Part shown: piece by piece, positions 1 through 6,240 of the stretch
Numbering within the stretch: the first letter of the stretch is position 1
Layout: the number at the start of each line of letters is the position of its first letter
Source of the DNA: Flemingiibacterium sp045636265
GTDB taxonomy: Bacteria; Bacillota; Clostridia; Oscillospirales; CAG-272
Assembly (NCBI GenBank): GCA_045636265.1
Contig: JAZTXD010000103.1
Location: forward strand, 1 to 22,958
Direction: 5' to 3'
DNA length: 22,958 nucleotides
Notes under the pieces: generated by a model
The model's input: only the letters and a program-made list of their open reading frames with translations
The model's database searches: none
What the model was told of the DNA's origin: nothing
Translations under genes and position numbers: made by a program

Positions 1-960
1 AACATCAACACCGTAACACAGCAGTTTAACAGCATCGTTATGGCGCTCGCAGGCGCAAAGCGTATCTTTGAGCTTATGGACGCAGAACCTGAAGCGGATG
101 AGGGATATGTAACCCTCGTTAACGCAAAAATCGACGAGCGCGGCAACATCACCGAATGTGCAGAGCGTACCGGCAAATGGGCGTGGAAGCATCCCCACAG
201 CGACGGAACGCTCACATATACCGAGCTTCGTGGCGACGTTCGTCTGACCGAGGTTGACTTCGCTTATGAAGAGGGGAAGACGGTTCTTCGCGACGTATCG
301 GTGTACGCCGAGCCGGGACAGAAGGTTGCGTTTGTTGGCGCGACCGGTGCCGGAAAGACGACGATTACCAACCTTATCAACCGCTTCTACGACATCGCCG
401 ACGGTAAGATCCGCTATGACGGAATAAACATTAACAAGATAAAGAAATCCGACCTTCGCCGCTCGCTTGGCATAGTTCTGCAGGAAACAAATCTTTTCAC
501 GGGTACTGTTATGGACAATATCCGCTACGGAAGACTTGATGCCACGGACGCGGAGTGCATCGAGGCGGCAAAGCTCGCGGGTGCGGACGATTTTATCACA
601 CGTCTTCCCGACGGATACGGTACAGAGCTTACCAACAACGGCTCGAACCTGTCGCAGGGACAGCGTCAGCTCATTGCGATAGCGCGTGCGGCTGTTGCCG
701 ATCCGCCCGTTATGATACTTGACGAGGCGACATCGTCGATCGACACCCGTACAGAGGCGATAGTACAGCGCGGCATGGATAAGCTCATGGAAGGCAGAAC
801 GGTGTTTGTAATAGCACACAGACTGTCCACGGTTATGGATTCCGATGTTATCATGGTCCTCGACCACGGACGTATTATCGAGCGCGGAAATCACGAAAAG
901 CTTATCGCCGAAAAGGGCACATACTACCAGCTTTACACCGGCGCGTTTGAGCTTGAATAA
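1..960 (+). CDS. ABC exporter subunit, C-terminal part (canonical ATP site)
   Basis: The reading frame is open from base 1, so this is the 3' part of a gene that starts outside the window. What remains is the end of the transmembrane domain (about 15 residues) and a complete nucleotide-binding domain. Visible motifs are Walker A GATGAGKTT near codon 114, signature LSQGQRQ near codon 218, Walker B VMILDEATSS with the catalytic Glu, and the H-loop AHRLST. The LSQGQRQ signature with an intact Glu is typical of the canonical subunit of TM287/288-type heterodimeric exporters, so a partner with a degenerate site is expected just upstream. An unusual linker of about 45 residues, containing GKWAWKHPHSDG, sits between the membrane domain and the ATPase domain. 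The substrate cannot be predicted; multidrug or peptide export is possible. The gene ends 14 bases before a terminator stem. Confidence 0.93.
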   Translation, partial: NINTVTQQFNSIVMALAGAKRIFELMDAEPEADEGYVTLVNAKIDERGNITECAERTGKWAWKHPHSDGTLTYTELRGDVRLTEVDFAYEEGKTVLRDVSVYAEPGQKVAFVGATGAGKTTITNLINRFYDIADGKIRYDGININKIKKSDLRRSLGIVLQETNLFTGTVMDNIRYGRLDATDAECIEAAKLAGADDFITRLPDGYGTELTNNGSNLSQGQRQLIAIARAAVADPPVMILDEATSSIDTRTEAIVQRGMDKLMEGRTVFVIAHRLSTVMDSDVIMVLDHGRIIERGNHEKLIAEKGTYYQLYTGAFELE

Positions 961-973
961 AATTTACAAAAAG

Positions 974-1009
974 GGCACTTGCGGCAGAATTTTAACGCAA
1001 GTGCCTTTT
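974..1009. terminator. Bidirectional intrinsic terminator between convergent genes
   Basis: A perfect 10-bp stem, GGCACTTGCG (974-983) with CGCAAGTGCC (996-1005), is followed on the plus strand by TTTTG. On the minus strand the stem is followed by CTTTTTG. It therefore suits both the ABC exporter gene ending at 960 and the minus-strand operon ending at 1024. Confidence 0.88.
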
Positions 1010-1023
1010 GTATACGGTTGGGA

Positions 1024-1245
1024 TCAGGTGTTCATTTCAAAAAAATCGTCCGTTTTGCATCCCAAGATCCGCGCGAGATGCGGCAGAAAGATAATATCAG
1101 GACAGCAAATATTCGTTTCCCATTTGCACACCGCCTGCGCCGAAACGCCTATTAGCTTGCCAAATTGACTTTGTGACAGCTTGTTTTCTTTTCGGTATGC
1201 CTTTATTCTATCGGATATCGTGATATGATAAAACGGTACCGTCAT
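1024..1245 (-). CDS. Small XRE/Cro-type HTH regulator
   Basis: This encodes a 73-residue protein that is almost entirely one helix-turn-helix domain (residues about 9-68). It contains the typical stretch RIKAYRKENKLSQSQFGKLI, then GVSAQAVCKWE, with the KWE of the XRE family, and ends in a short tail DDFFEMNT. No effector domain is visible. Its ATG overlaps the TGA of the upstream ABC-class ATPase gene in the arrangement ATGA, so translational coupling is likely and the two proteins are probably made together. A simple reading is an autoregulator of this operon; the palindromes at 3324-3350 beside the operon promoter are candidate sites. An alternative is a regulator of unlinked genes. The family assignment is firm; the target is inference. 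Confidence 0.9.
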   Translation of the reverse strand: MTVPFYHITISDRIKAYRKENKLSQSQFGKLIGVSAQAVCKWETNICCPDIIFLPHLARILGCKTDDFFEMNT

Positions 1246-3044
1246 TTTGTATCACTGTCCTTTACCATATTGATCTTTCTCATGCGGCTCACCAGTGCCA
1301 AAAGTTCTTGCTTACGCGGCAGATCGAGAAAACGCTCTGTCGTTGTGAAGAAAGAAGAATACAGAATGTCCACACCCTCTGTTTCTATTTTACCATACAG
1401 CGCATCAATCTTTTGCCTGATGTCGATTTTGTGCTCATTGTTTGACACCATAAGATACCGAAGCATAAAACCGAGGGCATCGAGCTGGCGTTTTGATACA
1501 ATATCGTGCAGACCGCGAACATCGATCCACTCGTCGCCAATGAGGATGAATCCCATGTCAGACACCTCCAACTTTTCGCTTCCGCTTCCCTCAGGGTAAG
1601 AAGAAAAACGCTCAGAATATAGGCTTCTGCGCTGTCCCCAATTTGCAGATGCGGGCAACGCTGTTGTGACACCGTGGTGGGCGCAAATGCCTTTTGATTT
1701 TTCGGTCACATCGTGAATCAGATAATCTTCCATCATGTAAATTTTGTTGGCAACGGAGAGGTATTCGCCGCTTCCGCCGATGACAAGAATGGTACAAACA
1801 CCTTGCTCTTTGTAAAGCTCGTTCACACGGTCAGTAAAAGGCGTGATCGGCTCTTTCTCAATAAGCTGTTTCATCATACTATCACGTATCATAAAGTTGG
1901 TGGCGCTTCGGTCCTCGTCAATGAGGAGCAACTTGGCGCCAAAGTCAACGGCTTCCATAATATTTGCCGCCTGCGAGGTAGAGCCGGAGGCGTGGTCGGT
2001 GGAAAAATCGCTTGTGTTACCGCTCGGCAGCCACTTGATAAAAGGCGAAATATTAACATGCTTCACGCATCGCCCGTCTTCCGCCGAAATGCTTACCGCG
2101 CTGTTGTCTGTAATACACAGCTCTCGCCCGTCACCGAGAACATGATCATATATTCCGGCGGAAATGGCATCAAGCAAGGTGGATTTTCCCGAATAGCCGC
2201 CGCCCGTGATAACGGTAACGCCTTTTTTGATACCCATTCCGCATACACCGCAGATTTCGATCTCATCATTAGGAGTAGACTTAAACGGAATAGCATTTTC
2301 CATAGGCAGTTCCGTGCCTTTGGAGCGAGGGAGAATACTGCCGTTAGCCACAAAAGCGCAGTAGTCGCTGTTCTTCAGCCAAGCGCGGATAGATGCCTGC
2401 TTCTCGGCAAGCTCCAGGGCTTTGTTAAAGCGCACAATGTCAAATTCGGCGATAAACTGATCCACCGCATCGGGAAGATCACGGCAGAGCATTTGTATGG
2501 TTTTACGAAGCTTTCGTTTGGGAAGCTGGACTTGGATTCTGAAATGCAACATTATTTCCATTTTGGGTGCAGAGGAGCCTTTGAGCAACCAAACGTGCCT
2601 CCCGGATGCGTTTTCATACCATTTGGGAAGGCACTTTGCGAAAAAAGAGTAATTATTGGGGATTACTGCGCTTGTGTATTGGGATAAAATATATTTTCCG
2701 TTTTCATTATCGGGCCGGGAACGATTATATAAATCTTCGTTCAAGTGATCTATGTTAGTTCTGAAACGATTGTAACAAAAAGCTGCTGTTATCCAATCAA
2801 AATCATTTAATTGAAGTTTTGAAAGTGGTATTTTGATCGTTATTGTGGGTTTATCCTGAGCCAATTTATGTGTATGCGTAATTTCATATCCTATCTCGTT
2901 ATTGTAATATATAGGTTCATTATCTCCATACGGTGGAGCATCCGGCATATCGGGATCATGTACTGTTAGTGCCCCTTCGTACATTTCTTTGTAGGTTGAC
3001 GTATCGTTATCCATATTACGCAAAAAATGTGCTAATCTCTTCAT
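1242..3044 (-). CDS. ABC-class ATPase, PF09818/COG3044 type, role unknown
   Basis: This is a soluble P-loop ATPase of 600 residues with no membrane segment. Counting from the chosen start, Walker A is GGGYSGKST at about 281-289, an ABC-like signature ASGSTSQA lies at about 352-359, and Walker B is LLLIDEDRSATNFMIRD at about 372-388. The GGGYSGKST and IDEDxSATNFMIRD motifs are hallmarks of the predicted ABC-class ATPase family, which differs from transporter and ABC-F ATPases. The trypanosome homologue MRB1590 works in mitochondrial RNA editing complexes; bacterial members have no settled function. The start at 3044 is chosen because GAGGGG lies 6 bases upstream of that ATG. In-frame ATGs at 3050 and 3062 lack a spaced site. 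The N terminus (MKRLAHFLRNMDND) replaces the IDGRGY-like motif I recall from other members. The DNA from about 2640 upward is visibly richer in A and T than its neighbours. Expression probably depends on the attenuator at 3158-3305. Confidence 0.88.
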   Translation of the reverse strand: MKRLAHFLRNMDNDTSTYKEMYEGALTVHDPDMPDAPPYGDNEPIYYNNEIGYEITHTHKLAQDKPTITIKIPLSKLQLNDFDWITAAFCYNRFRTNIDHLNEDLYNRSRPDNENGKYILSQYTSAVIPNNYSFFAKCLPKWYENASGRHVWLLKGSSAPKMEIMLHFRIQVQLPKRKLRKTIQMLCRDLPDAVDQFIAEFDIVRFNKALELAEKQASIRAWLKNSDYCAFVANGSILPRSKGTELPMENAIPFKSTPNDEIEICGVCGMGIKKGVTVITGGGYSGKSTLLDAISAGIYDHVLGDGRELCITDNSAVSISAEDGRCVKHVNISPFIKWLPSGNTSDFSTDHASGSTSQAANIMEAVDFGAKLLLIDEDRSATNFMIRDSMMKQLIEKEPITPFTDRVNELYKEQGVCTILVIGGSGEYLSVANKIYMMEDYLIHDVTEKSKGICAHHGVTTALPASANWGQRRSLYSERFSSYPEGSGSEKLEVSDMGFILIGDEWIDVRGLHDIVSKRQLDALGFMLRYLMVSNNEHKIDIRQKIDALYGKIETEGVDILYSSFFTTTERFLDLPRKQELLALVSRMRKINMVKDSDTK

Positions 3045-3093
3045 GGGCATCCCCTCTTTCATTTTTCAAAAGTGTTCTGATTTCAGTCATCAT
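3016..3093 (-). CDS. Putative 25-codon ORF overlapping the ATPase start
   Basis: This short ORF starts ATGATG at 3093 with AAAGGGA 7 bases upstream (3101-3107). It ends in TAA at 3016, inside the first codons of the ATPase gene, in a different frame with a 29-base overlap. The peptide begins MMTEIRTLLKNERG and resembles nothing I recognise. It could be a translational coupler that delivers ribosomes to the ATPase start, a second leader, or a chance ORF. Its good ribosome binding site and its position between the terminators and the main gene are the only support. Confidence 0.4.
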   Translation of the reverse strand: MMTEIRTLLKNERGDAHEEISTFFA

Positions 3094-3157
3094 AAAAATT
3101 TCCCTTTCGCTTTCATGAATTTTCCGTTGTGACTTATATTTAGCGGCACTTCCCACG

Positions 3158-3185
3158 AAAAACAAAAAGCACCCCCTACGGGTGC
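3158..3185 (-). terminator. Leader terminator 2 (promoter-distal)
   Basis: On the minus strand, GCACCC (3185-3180) and GGGTGC (3174-3169) form a 6-bp GC-rich stem with loop GTAGG, followed by TTTTTGTTTTT. It lies 65 bases upstream of the 25-codon ORF and before the ATPase gene, so it must be bypassed for the operon to be expressed. Confidence 0.8.
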
Positions 3186-3286
3186 ATAAATCGATACAAA
3201 CAAAAAACACACCCGTGATCGGATGTGTACTAAATCATATAAACCTTGCGCTTAAAATACCGCAGGCGATACGTATGGCATCCGAT
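3178..3286 (-). promoter_or_regulatory. Candidate translation-sensing attenuator of the ATPase operon
   Basis: The RNA segments, in transcript order, are: 1, AUCGGAUG in the leader ORF (3286-3279); 2, CAUCCGAU in the 5' arm and loop of terminator 1 (3225-3218); 3, ACGGGUG in the loop and 3' arm of terminator 1 (3216-3210); 4, CACCCGU in the 5' arm of terminator 2 (3184-3178). Pairs 1:2 (8 bp) and 3:4 (7 bp) are perfect, and each is incompatible with a terminator. If the leader is not translated, 1:2 can form before terminator 1 is complete. Segment 3 is then free to capture 4 and disarm terminator 2. A ribosome moving over codons 7-9 would mask segment 1 and let terminator 1 form. The pairings are seen; the on/off logic is inferred from known erm, cat and ABC-F type attenuators. 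Confidence 0.65.
3196..3228 (-). terminator. Leader terminator 1 (promoter-proximal)
   Basis: On the minus strand, ACACATCCG (3228-3220), loop ATCA, and CGGGTGTGT (3215-3207) form a 9-bp stem with one G-U pair, followed by TTTTTGTTTG. It begins 23 bases after the stop codon of the leader ORF, which is the classical distance for an attenuator. Confidence 0.85.
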
Positions 3287-3305
3287 AAATATAAGTGTTC
3301 ATCAT
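3252..3305 (-). CDS. 17-residue leader peptide ORF (MMNTYIYRMPYVSPAVF)
   Basis: A consensus AAGGAGG (3314-3320) lies 8 bases before ATGATG, followed by 15 more codons and TAA. The ribosome binding site is among the best in the window. The ORF sits about 45 bases after a strong promoter and just before two tandem terminators, as leader peptides of attenuators do. Codons 7-9 (TAT CGG ATG) contain an 8-base segment complementary to the 5' arm of terminator 1. I do not recognise the peptide; it has no run of one amino acid that would suggest amino-acid-specific attenuation. It could instead be a free small peptide, but the flanking terminators make a leader more likely. Confidence 0.72.
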   Translation of the reverse strand: MMNTYIYRMPYVSPAVF

Positions 3306-3323
3306 AAGAATCGCCTCCTTAAT

Positions 3324-3350
3324 AAATTCGTAAATTTGTAATTCGATTAC
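3324..3350. promoter_or_regulatory. Adjacent small palindromes after the promoter
   Basis: Two inverted repeats lie side by side: GTAAT-TCG-ATTAC (3338-3350) and AAATT-CGTA-AATTT (3324-3337). They cover the predicted transcription start and early leader. They are the right size for a small XRE repressor, such as the one at the end of this operon. They may also be chance features of AT-rich DNA. Confidence 0.35.
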
Positions 3351-3356
3351 ATCAAC

Positions 3357-3385
3357 AGTATACCATATTTTCAGGTCATTGTCAA
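3357..3385 (-). promoter_or_regulatory. Sigma-A promoter of leader, ABC-class ATPase and XRE operon
   Basis: The -35 box is TTGACA (3385-3380) and the -10 box is TATACT (3362-3357), with a 17-base spacer. The -35 is a perfect consensus. Transcription should start near 3350, giving a short leader before the AAGGAGG of the 17-codon ORF. Confidence 0.88.
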
Positions 3386-3433
3386 TCAGTGGCGGAAAAG
3401 TTTTTATCAACCGTTGGTTTATGGCGTATAGTA

Positions 3434-3459
3434 AAAGCCGGCTGTCAAAAGACAGCCGG
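3434..3459 (-). terminator. Terminator of mtlD
   Basis: On the minus strand, CCGGCTGTC, loop TTTT and GACAGCCGG form a perfect 9-bp stem (3438-3459), followed by CTTTTAC. It lies 27 bases after the mtlD stop codon and separates it from the ATPase operon promoter. The T run is short. Confidence 0.75.
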
Positions 3460-3485
3460 TTGGTATTATGCTAATATTTGCTTTC

Positions 3486-4646
3486 TTATATAAGCGCCGC
3501 TCTCTTTTCGACAATCTTCTTGATAATCGCACAGTCAGCGTCAAGTCCGGAAACCTCGGCGAGTGCCGCTTCGATTCCGTTTGCTTCAATCAATGCGTGA
3601 AGCTTTGCCGCAAATTCGTCTGTGTCTGCAGGGAAGAGCGTTGCCGCCGCTGCCGCCGCGAGAATGTTGTCGTTCGGGAGTCCGTGCTTTTCGCAGAGAA
3701 GCGCCGCGCCGATGAGGCGGTCGCCCTTGGCAAGCTTGCGCAGAACGTCGCGTCCAACGCGAGTTACTGTGTCATGCAGATGCGGGTCCGCAAATCTCTT
3801 GAGCAGGTCCTCTGCCGCCGCGAGTACGTCCACATAGGGGACACCGTGCTCCTTGGAGAGTGCCGCAACGGATTCGAGCATAGCCGCGCGAGCCTTTTCG
3901 GCTATGTGGGGGACTGTCATTGCATCGGCGATTTCTGCCTTGCCTTCCATAATGCCGTAGTAAGCGGTGGTTGCATGTCCCATGTTATGTAAGAAGAGCT
4001 TCTTCTGAATGAAATACTCAAACGGTGCGAAGGGAACCATGTTCACAACATACGGAATCTCGCCTTTGAAGCCGTTCTTGTCAACTGGGAGCTCGCAGTA
4101 CGGCTCAACCCAAACCTTGAGAATATTTCCTTCCTGCATCTCCTCGGACATGATCGGAACCATACGTCCGATTGACGCTTCAACAAGACCGATTCGCTCC
4201 TCGAAAAGCTTTACTTCGTCTGCTGTGAGCTTTTCCTTGATGAGGGAAGCGAGATACTTGTCCGCGTCAATAAGGTTTTCACAGATGATTATGTTAAGCG
4301 GTGCATCGGTCTTGGCAAAGCGGCGGCGTACGCCCTCTGCGATGTTGCCGGCGATTCTCGGAAGAATGTTAACTCCGACTGCGGTTGCCATAACGTCAGC
4401 ATCTGCAATCGCGTCAGCTACAGCGTCGATGTTCATGCCGTCAACGCCGTATACGTTTGTTACGATATCCTCGTGCATACCCTCGGCGGATACAACCTTA
4501 ACGGGATAGCACTTTTCCGCATTCAACTTTTCGATAACTGCCTTGTTAACGTCAACAAGCGCAACCTCATAGCCGGATTTGGAGAAAAGCTGTGCGATAA
4601 ATCCGCGTCCGATGTTGCCTGCTCCGTACATAACTGCTTTTTTCAT
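3486..4646 (-). CDS. mtlD: Mannitol-1-phosphate 5-dehydrogenase
   Basis: This is a 386-residue NAD-dependent enzyme that interconverts mannitol 1-phosphate and fructose 6-phosphate. The N terminus MKKAVMYGAGNIGRGF holds the dinucleotide-binding glycine motif (about 8-16), and the length fits the MtlD family of polyol dehydrogenases. The motif VDVNKAVIEKLN follows at the end of the second strand. The start at 4646 is chosen over an upstream in-frame ATG because it begins the family sequence and has AAAGGA 9 bases upstream. No mannitol PTS genes (mtlA, mtlF, mtlR) are seen nearby, so mannitol phosphate must come from an unlinked transporter, or the enzyme may run towards mannitol phosphate. A uronate reductase of the same superfamily is a less likely alternative. 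Confidence 0.92.
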   Translation of the reverse strand: MKKAVMYGAGNIGRGFIAQLFSKSGYEVALVDVNKAVIEKLNAEKCYPVKVVSAEGMHEDIVTNVYGVDGMNIDAVADAIADADVMATAVGVNILPRIAGNIAEGVRRRFAKTDAPLNIIICENLIDADKYLASLIKEKLTADEVKLFEERIGLVEASIGRMVPIMSEEMQEGNILKVWVEPYCELPVDKNGFKGEIPYVVNMVPFAPFEYFIQKKLFLHNMGHATTAYYGIMEGKAEIADAMTVPHIAEKARAAMLESVAALSKEHGVPYVDVLAAAEDLLKRFADPHLHDTVTRVGRDVLRKLAKGDRLIGAALLCEKHGLPNDNILAAAAAATLFPADTDEFAAKLHALIEANGIEAALAEVSGLDADCAIIKKIVEKRAALI

Positions 4647-4691
4647 TATTAATGATCCTTTCTTGCTTTGCAAATAAAACTAAGTAATATA

Positions 4692-4720
4692 ATTATATAC
4701 CACAAAGCTCTGATTTTCAA
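4692..4720 (-). promoter_or_regulatory. Sigma-A promoter of mtlD
   Basis: The -35 box is TTGAAA (4720-4715) and the -10 box is TATAAT (4697-4692), with a 17-base spacer. The upstream peroxiredoxin gene ends only 19 bases before the -35 and no terminator is visible between them, so some read-through into mtlD is likely. Confidence 0.82.
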
Positions 4721-4738
4721 GACATTTGGCGAAATTTG

Positions 4739-5203
4739 TTATTTTTTTGCCGAGAGATAGCAAAGTGTGTCGGCGGGATTTGTGTCTGCCTTAACCTTTT
4801 CCATTATGTTTTCGATAATTCCCTCGGGATTTATGATAAATGTTGTGCGTACGGTTCCCATTGAAACCTTGCCGCACATCTTCTTTTCCTGCCATACGCC
4901 ATACGCTTCGTGCACGGTTTTCTCGGGATCGGACAGCAGAATAAACGGAAGCGAATACTTCTCGGCAAACTTTGTGTGTGATGCCGCCGAGTCGCGGCTG
5001 ACGCCTATTATAACAGCACCGAGGGATTCAAATTCGGCGTTAAGCTCGGCAAATGCCGCAGCCTGCTTTGAACAGCCGGAGGTGTTATCCTTCGGGTAAA
5101 AATAAAGTACAACGGTTTTGCCGAGAAAATCGGAAAGGCTTACGGGAGCTCCGTTTTTATCGTTAAGAGTAAAGCTTGGGGCTTTCTGACCTATTTTAAG
5201 CAT
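4739..5203 (-). CDS. bcp: BCP/PrxQ-type thiol peroxidase
   Basis: This is a 154-residue cytoplasmic peroxiredoxin of the AhpC/TSA fold that reduces hydrogen peroxide and organic hydroperoxides. The peroxidatic cysteine is C44 in YPKDNTSGCSKQ, and the conserved Arg is R119 in GTVRTTF. The resolving cysteine that many BCP proteins carry five residues later is alanine here (SKQAAAF). Other cysteines are C110 (KKMCGK) and one near the C terminus (TLCYL). The enzyme may therefore work as a 1-Cys type or resolve through C110. AAGGAG lies 7 bases before the ATG. It has its own promoter and sits between mtlD and the CDF gene on the same strand. Confidence 0.92.
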   Translation of the reverse strand: MLKIGQKAPSFTLNDKNGAPVSLSDFLGKTVVLYFYPKDNTSGCSKQAAAFAELNAEFESLGAVIIGVSRDSAASHTKFAEKYSLPFILLSDPEKTVHEAYGVWQEKKMCGKVSMGTVRTTFIINPEGIIENIMEKVKADTNPADTLCYLSAKK

Positions 5204-5232
5204 GGTGATTCTCCTTTTCGTCTTTTTATTTT

Positions 5233-5261
5233 ATTGTATCACGTTCCGGGAGAATAATCAA
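5233..5261 (-). promoter_or_regulatory. Sigma-A promoter of bcp
   Basis: The -35 box is TTGATT (5261-5256) and the -10 box is TACAAT (5238-5233), with a 17-base spacer. No PerR-like box was seen around it. Confidence 0.72.
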
Positions 5262-5284
5262 TAGAATCCAGTCATTTTGCACCC

Positions 5285-5300
5285 GAAAATCGCGATTTTC
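5285..5300. repeat. Perfect 16-bp palindrome at the CDF stop codon
   Basis: GAAAATCGCGATTTTC reads the same on both strands and overlaps the CDF stop codon. It lies 24 bases upstream of the bcp -35 box. It could be a weak terminator for the CDF gene (followed by TTTTC on the minus strand) or a protein-binding site for bcp control. Confidence 0.4.
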
Positions 5301-6192
5301 AGTGATGATGGTGGTGATGGCAATCGTGCTCTGCCGTAAACTGTACTTCGCAGTGCTGTGAGTGGCAGTGCTCCCCCTCGGACTCAAACTCAAGCGTTAC
5401 ATGGTTAACTCCGTGCTCTGAAAGCTCGTGACGTATAAGATGCTTGATTTGGTGTGCGTCCCCGTTTGCCACAACATGCATCGTGGCATAATTATTTCCG
5501 GCATCCATGCTCCAAATGTGGATATGATGAACGTCGAGAACTCCGTTAAGACTTAAAAGATGTTCCTTTATTTCGTCGATATCAATGCCGTGGGGGATTT
5601 TTTCAAGAAAAATATCAAGCACATGTTTTAAATTCTTCACCACGCCCACAAGTATGAACAGCGCCACGCCGACGGACATTATAGGATCGATCAGCGAAAA
5701 CTCTGTGAACCGTATAACTATGGCACCTACAAGTACAACCGCCCAGCCGAGCACGTCCTCAAGCATGTGAAGATTTACCGCCTTTTGATTAAGAGAAGCA
5801 CCGTGGCGTGTAAAGAGAGCTGCCGAGAGGTTTACGGCAATACCGATGGCTGCGAAGATCATCATTCCATCGCTGTCGACCTGACGTGGCTGTAATATTC
5901 TGCCCACCGAGGTGCATATTACGGCAACCGAGCCGATGAGTAGGATAAGTGTCGTTATCGCGCCGCCGATGACAGAGTAGCGCGAATATCCGTAGGTATA
6001 GATATTATCCGGCTGTTTTTTACTCTTCTTTTCAAGAAAATACGCTATGCCGATGCTCATGGCATCTCCCACATCGTGAAGTGCGTCCGAGGTAATGGCG
6101 ATACTGCCGGTTATGATACCGCCGACAAATTCAAAAATTGAAAATGCGAGATTTAAAAGAAATGCAGCCAGTATGTTTTTTTCGGTTTTCAT
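5299..6192 (-). CDS. Cation diffusion facilitator, zinc-type efflux pump
   Basis: This is a 297-residue inner-membrane proton antiporter of the CDF/CzcD group that exports Zn2+ and perhaps Cd2+ or Co2+. Six hydrophobic segments are followed by a cytoplasmic domain from about residue 205. Metal-site motifs HxxxD are visible in the second segment (SDALHDVGDA, H39 and D43) and in the fifth (HMLEDV), the zinc-type pattern. The C-terminal tail is rich in histidine and cysteine (GEHCHSQHC, then HDCHHHHHH) and probably buffers or senses metal. The start at 6192 has GGAGG 5 bases upstream. In-frame ATGs further up would extend it through the promoter, so they were rejected. It is divergent from a TetR gene, and a palindrome lies at its transcription start, which suggests control by that TetR protein. 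Confidence 0.92.
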   Translation of the reverse strand: MKTEKNILAAFLLNLAFSIFEFVGGIITGSIAITSDALHDVGDAMSIGIAYFLEKKSKKQPDNIYTYGYSRYSVIGGAITTLILLIGSVAVICTSVGRILQPRQVDSDGMMIFAAIGIAVNLSAALFTRHGASLNQKAVNLHMLEDVLGWAVVLVGAIVIRFTEFSLIDPIMSVGVALFILVGVVKNLKHVLDIFLEKIPHGIDIDEIKEHLLSLNGVLDVHHIHIWSMDAGNNYATMHVVANGDAHQIKHLIRHELSEHGVNHVTLEFESEGEHCHSQHCEVQFTAEHDCHHHHHH

Positions 6193-6240
6193 AGAGTCCT
6201 CCGCTTGACTTTTACTTAATTTTACAGTACAATATATATG

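Noticed and set aside
1713..2687. Open frame of 324 codons on the plus strand, antisense to the ATPase gene
   Set aside because: It lies wholly opposite a gene with clear ATPase motifs, has no ribosome binding site, and its translation shows no domain.
3045..3062. Longer N terminus for the ABC-class ATPase starting at 3062
   Set aside because: The GAGGGG site lies between that ATG and the one at 3044 and is correctly spaced only for the latter.
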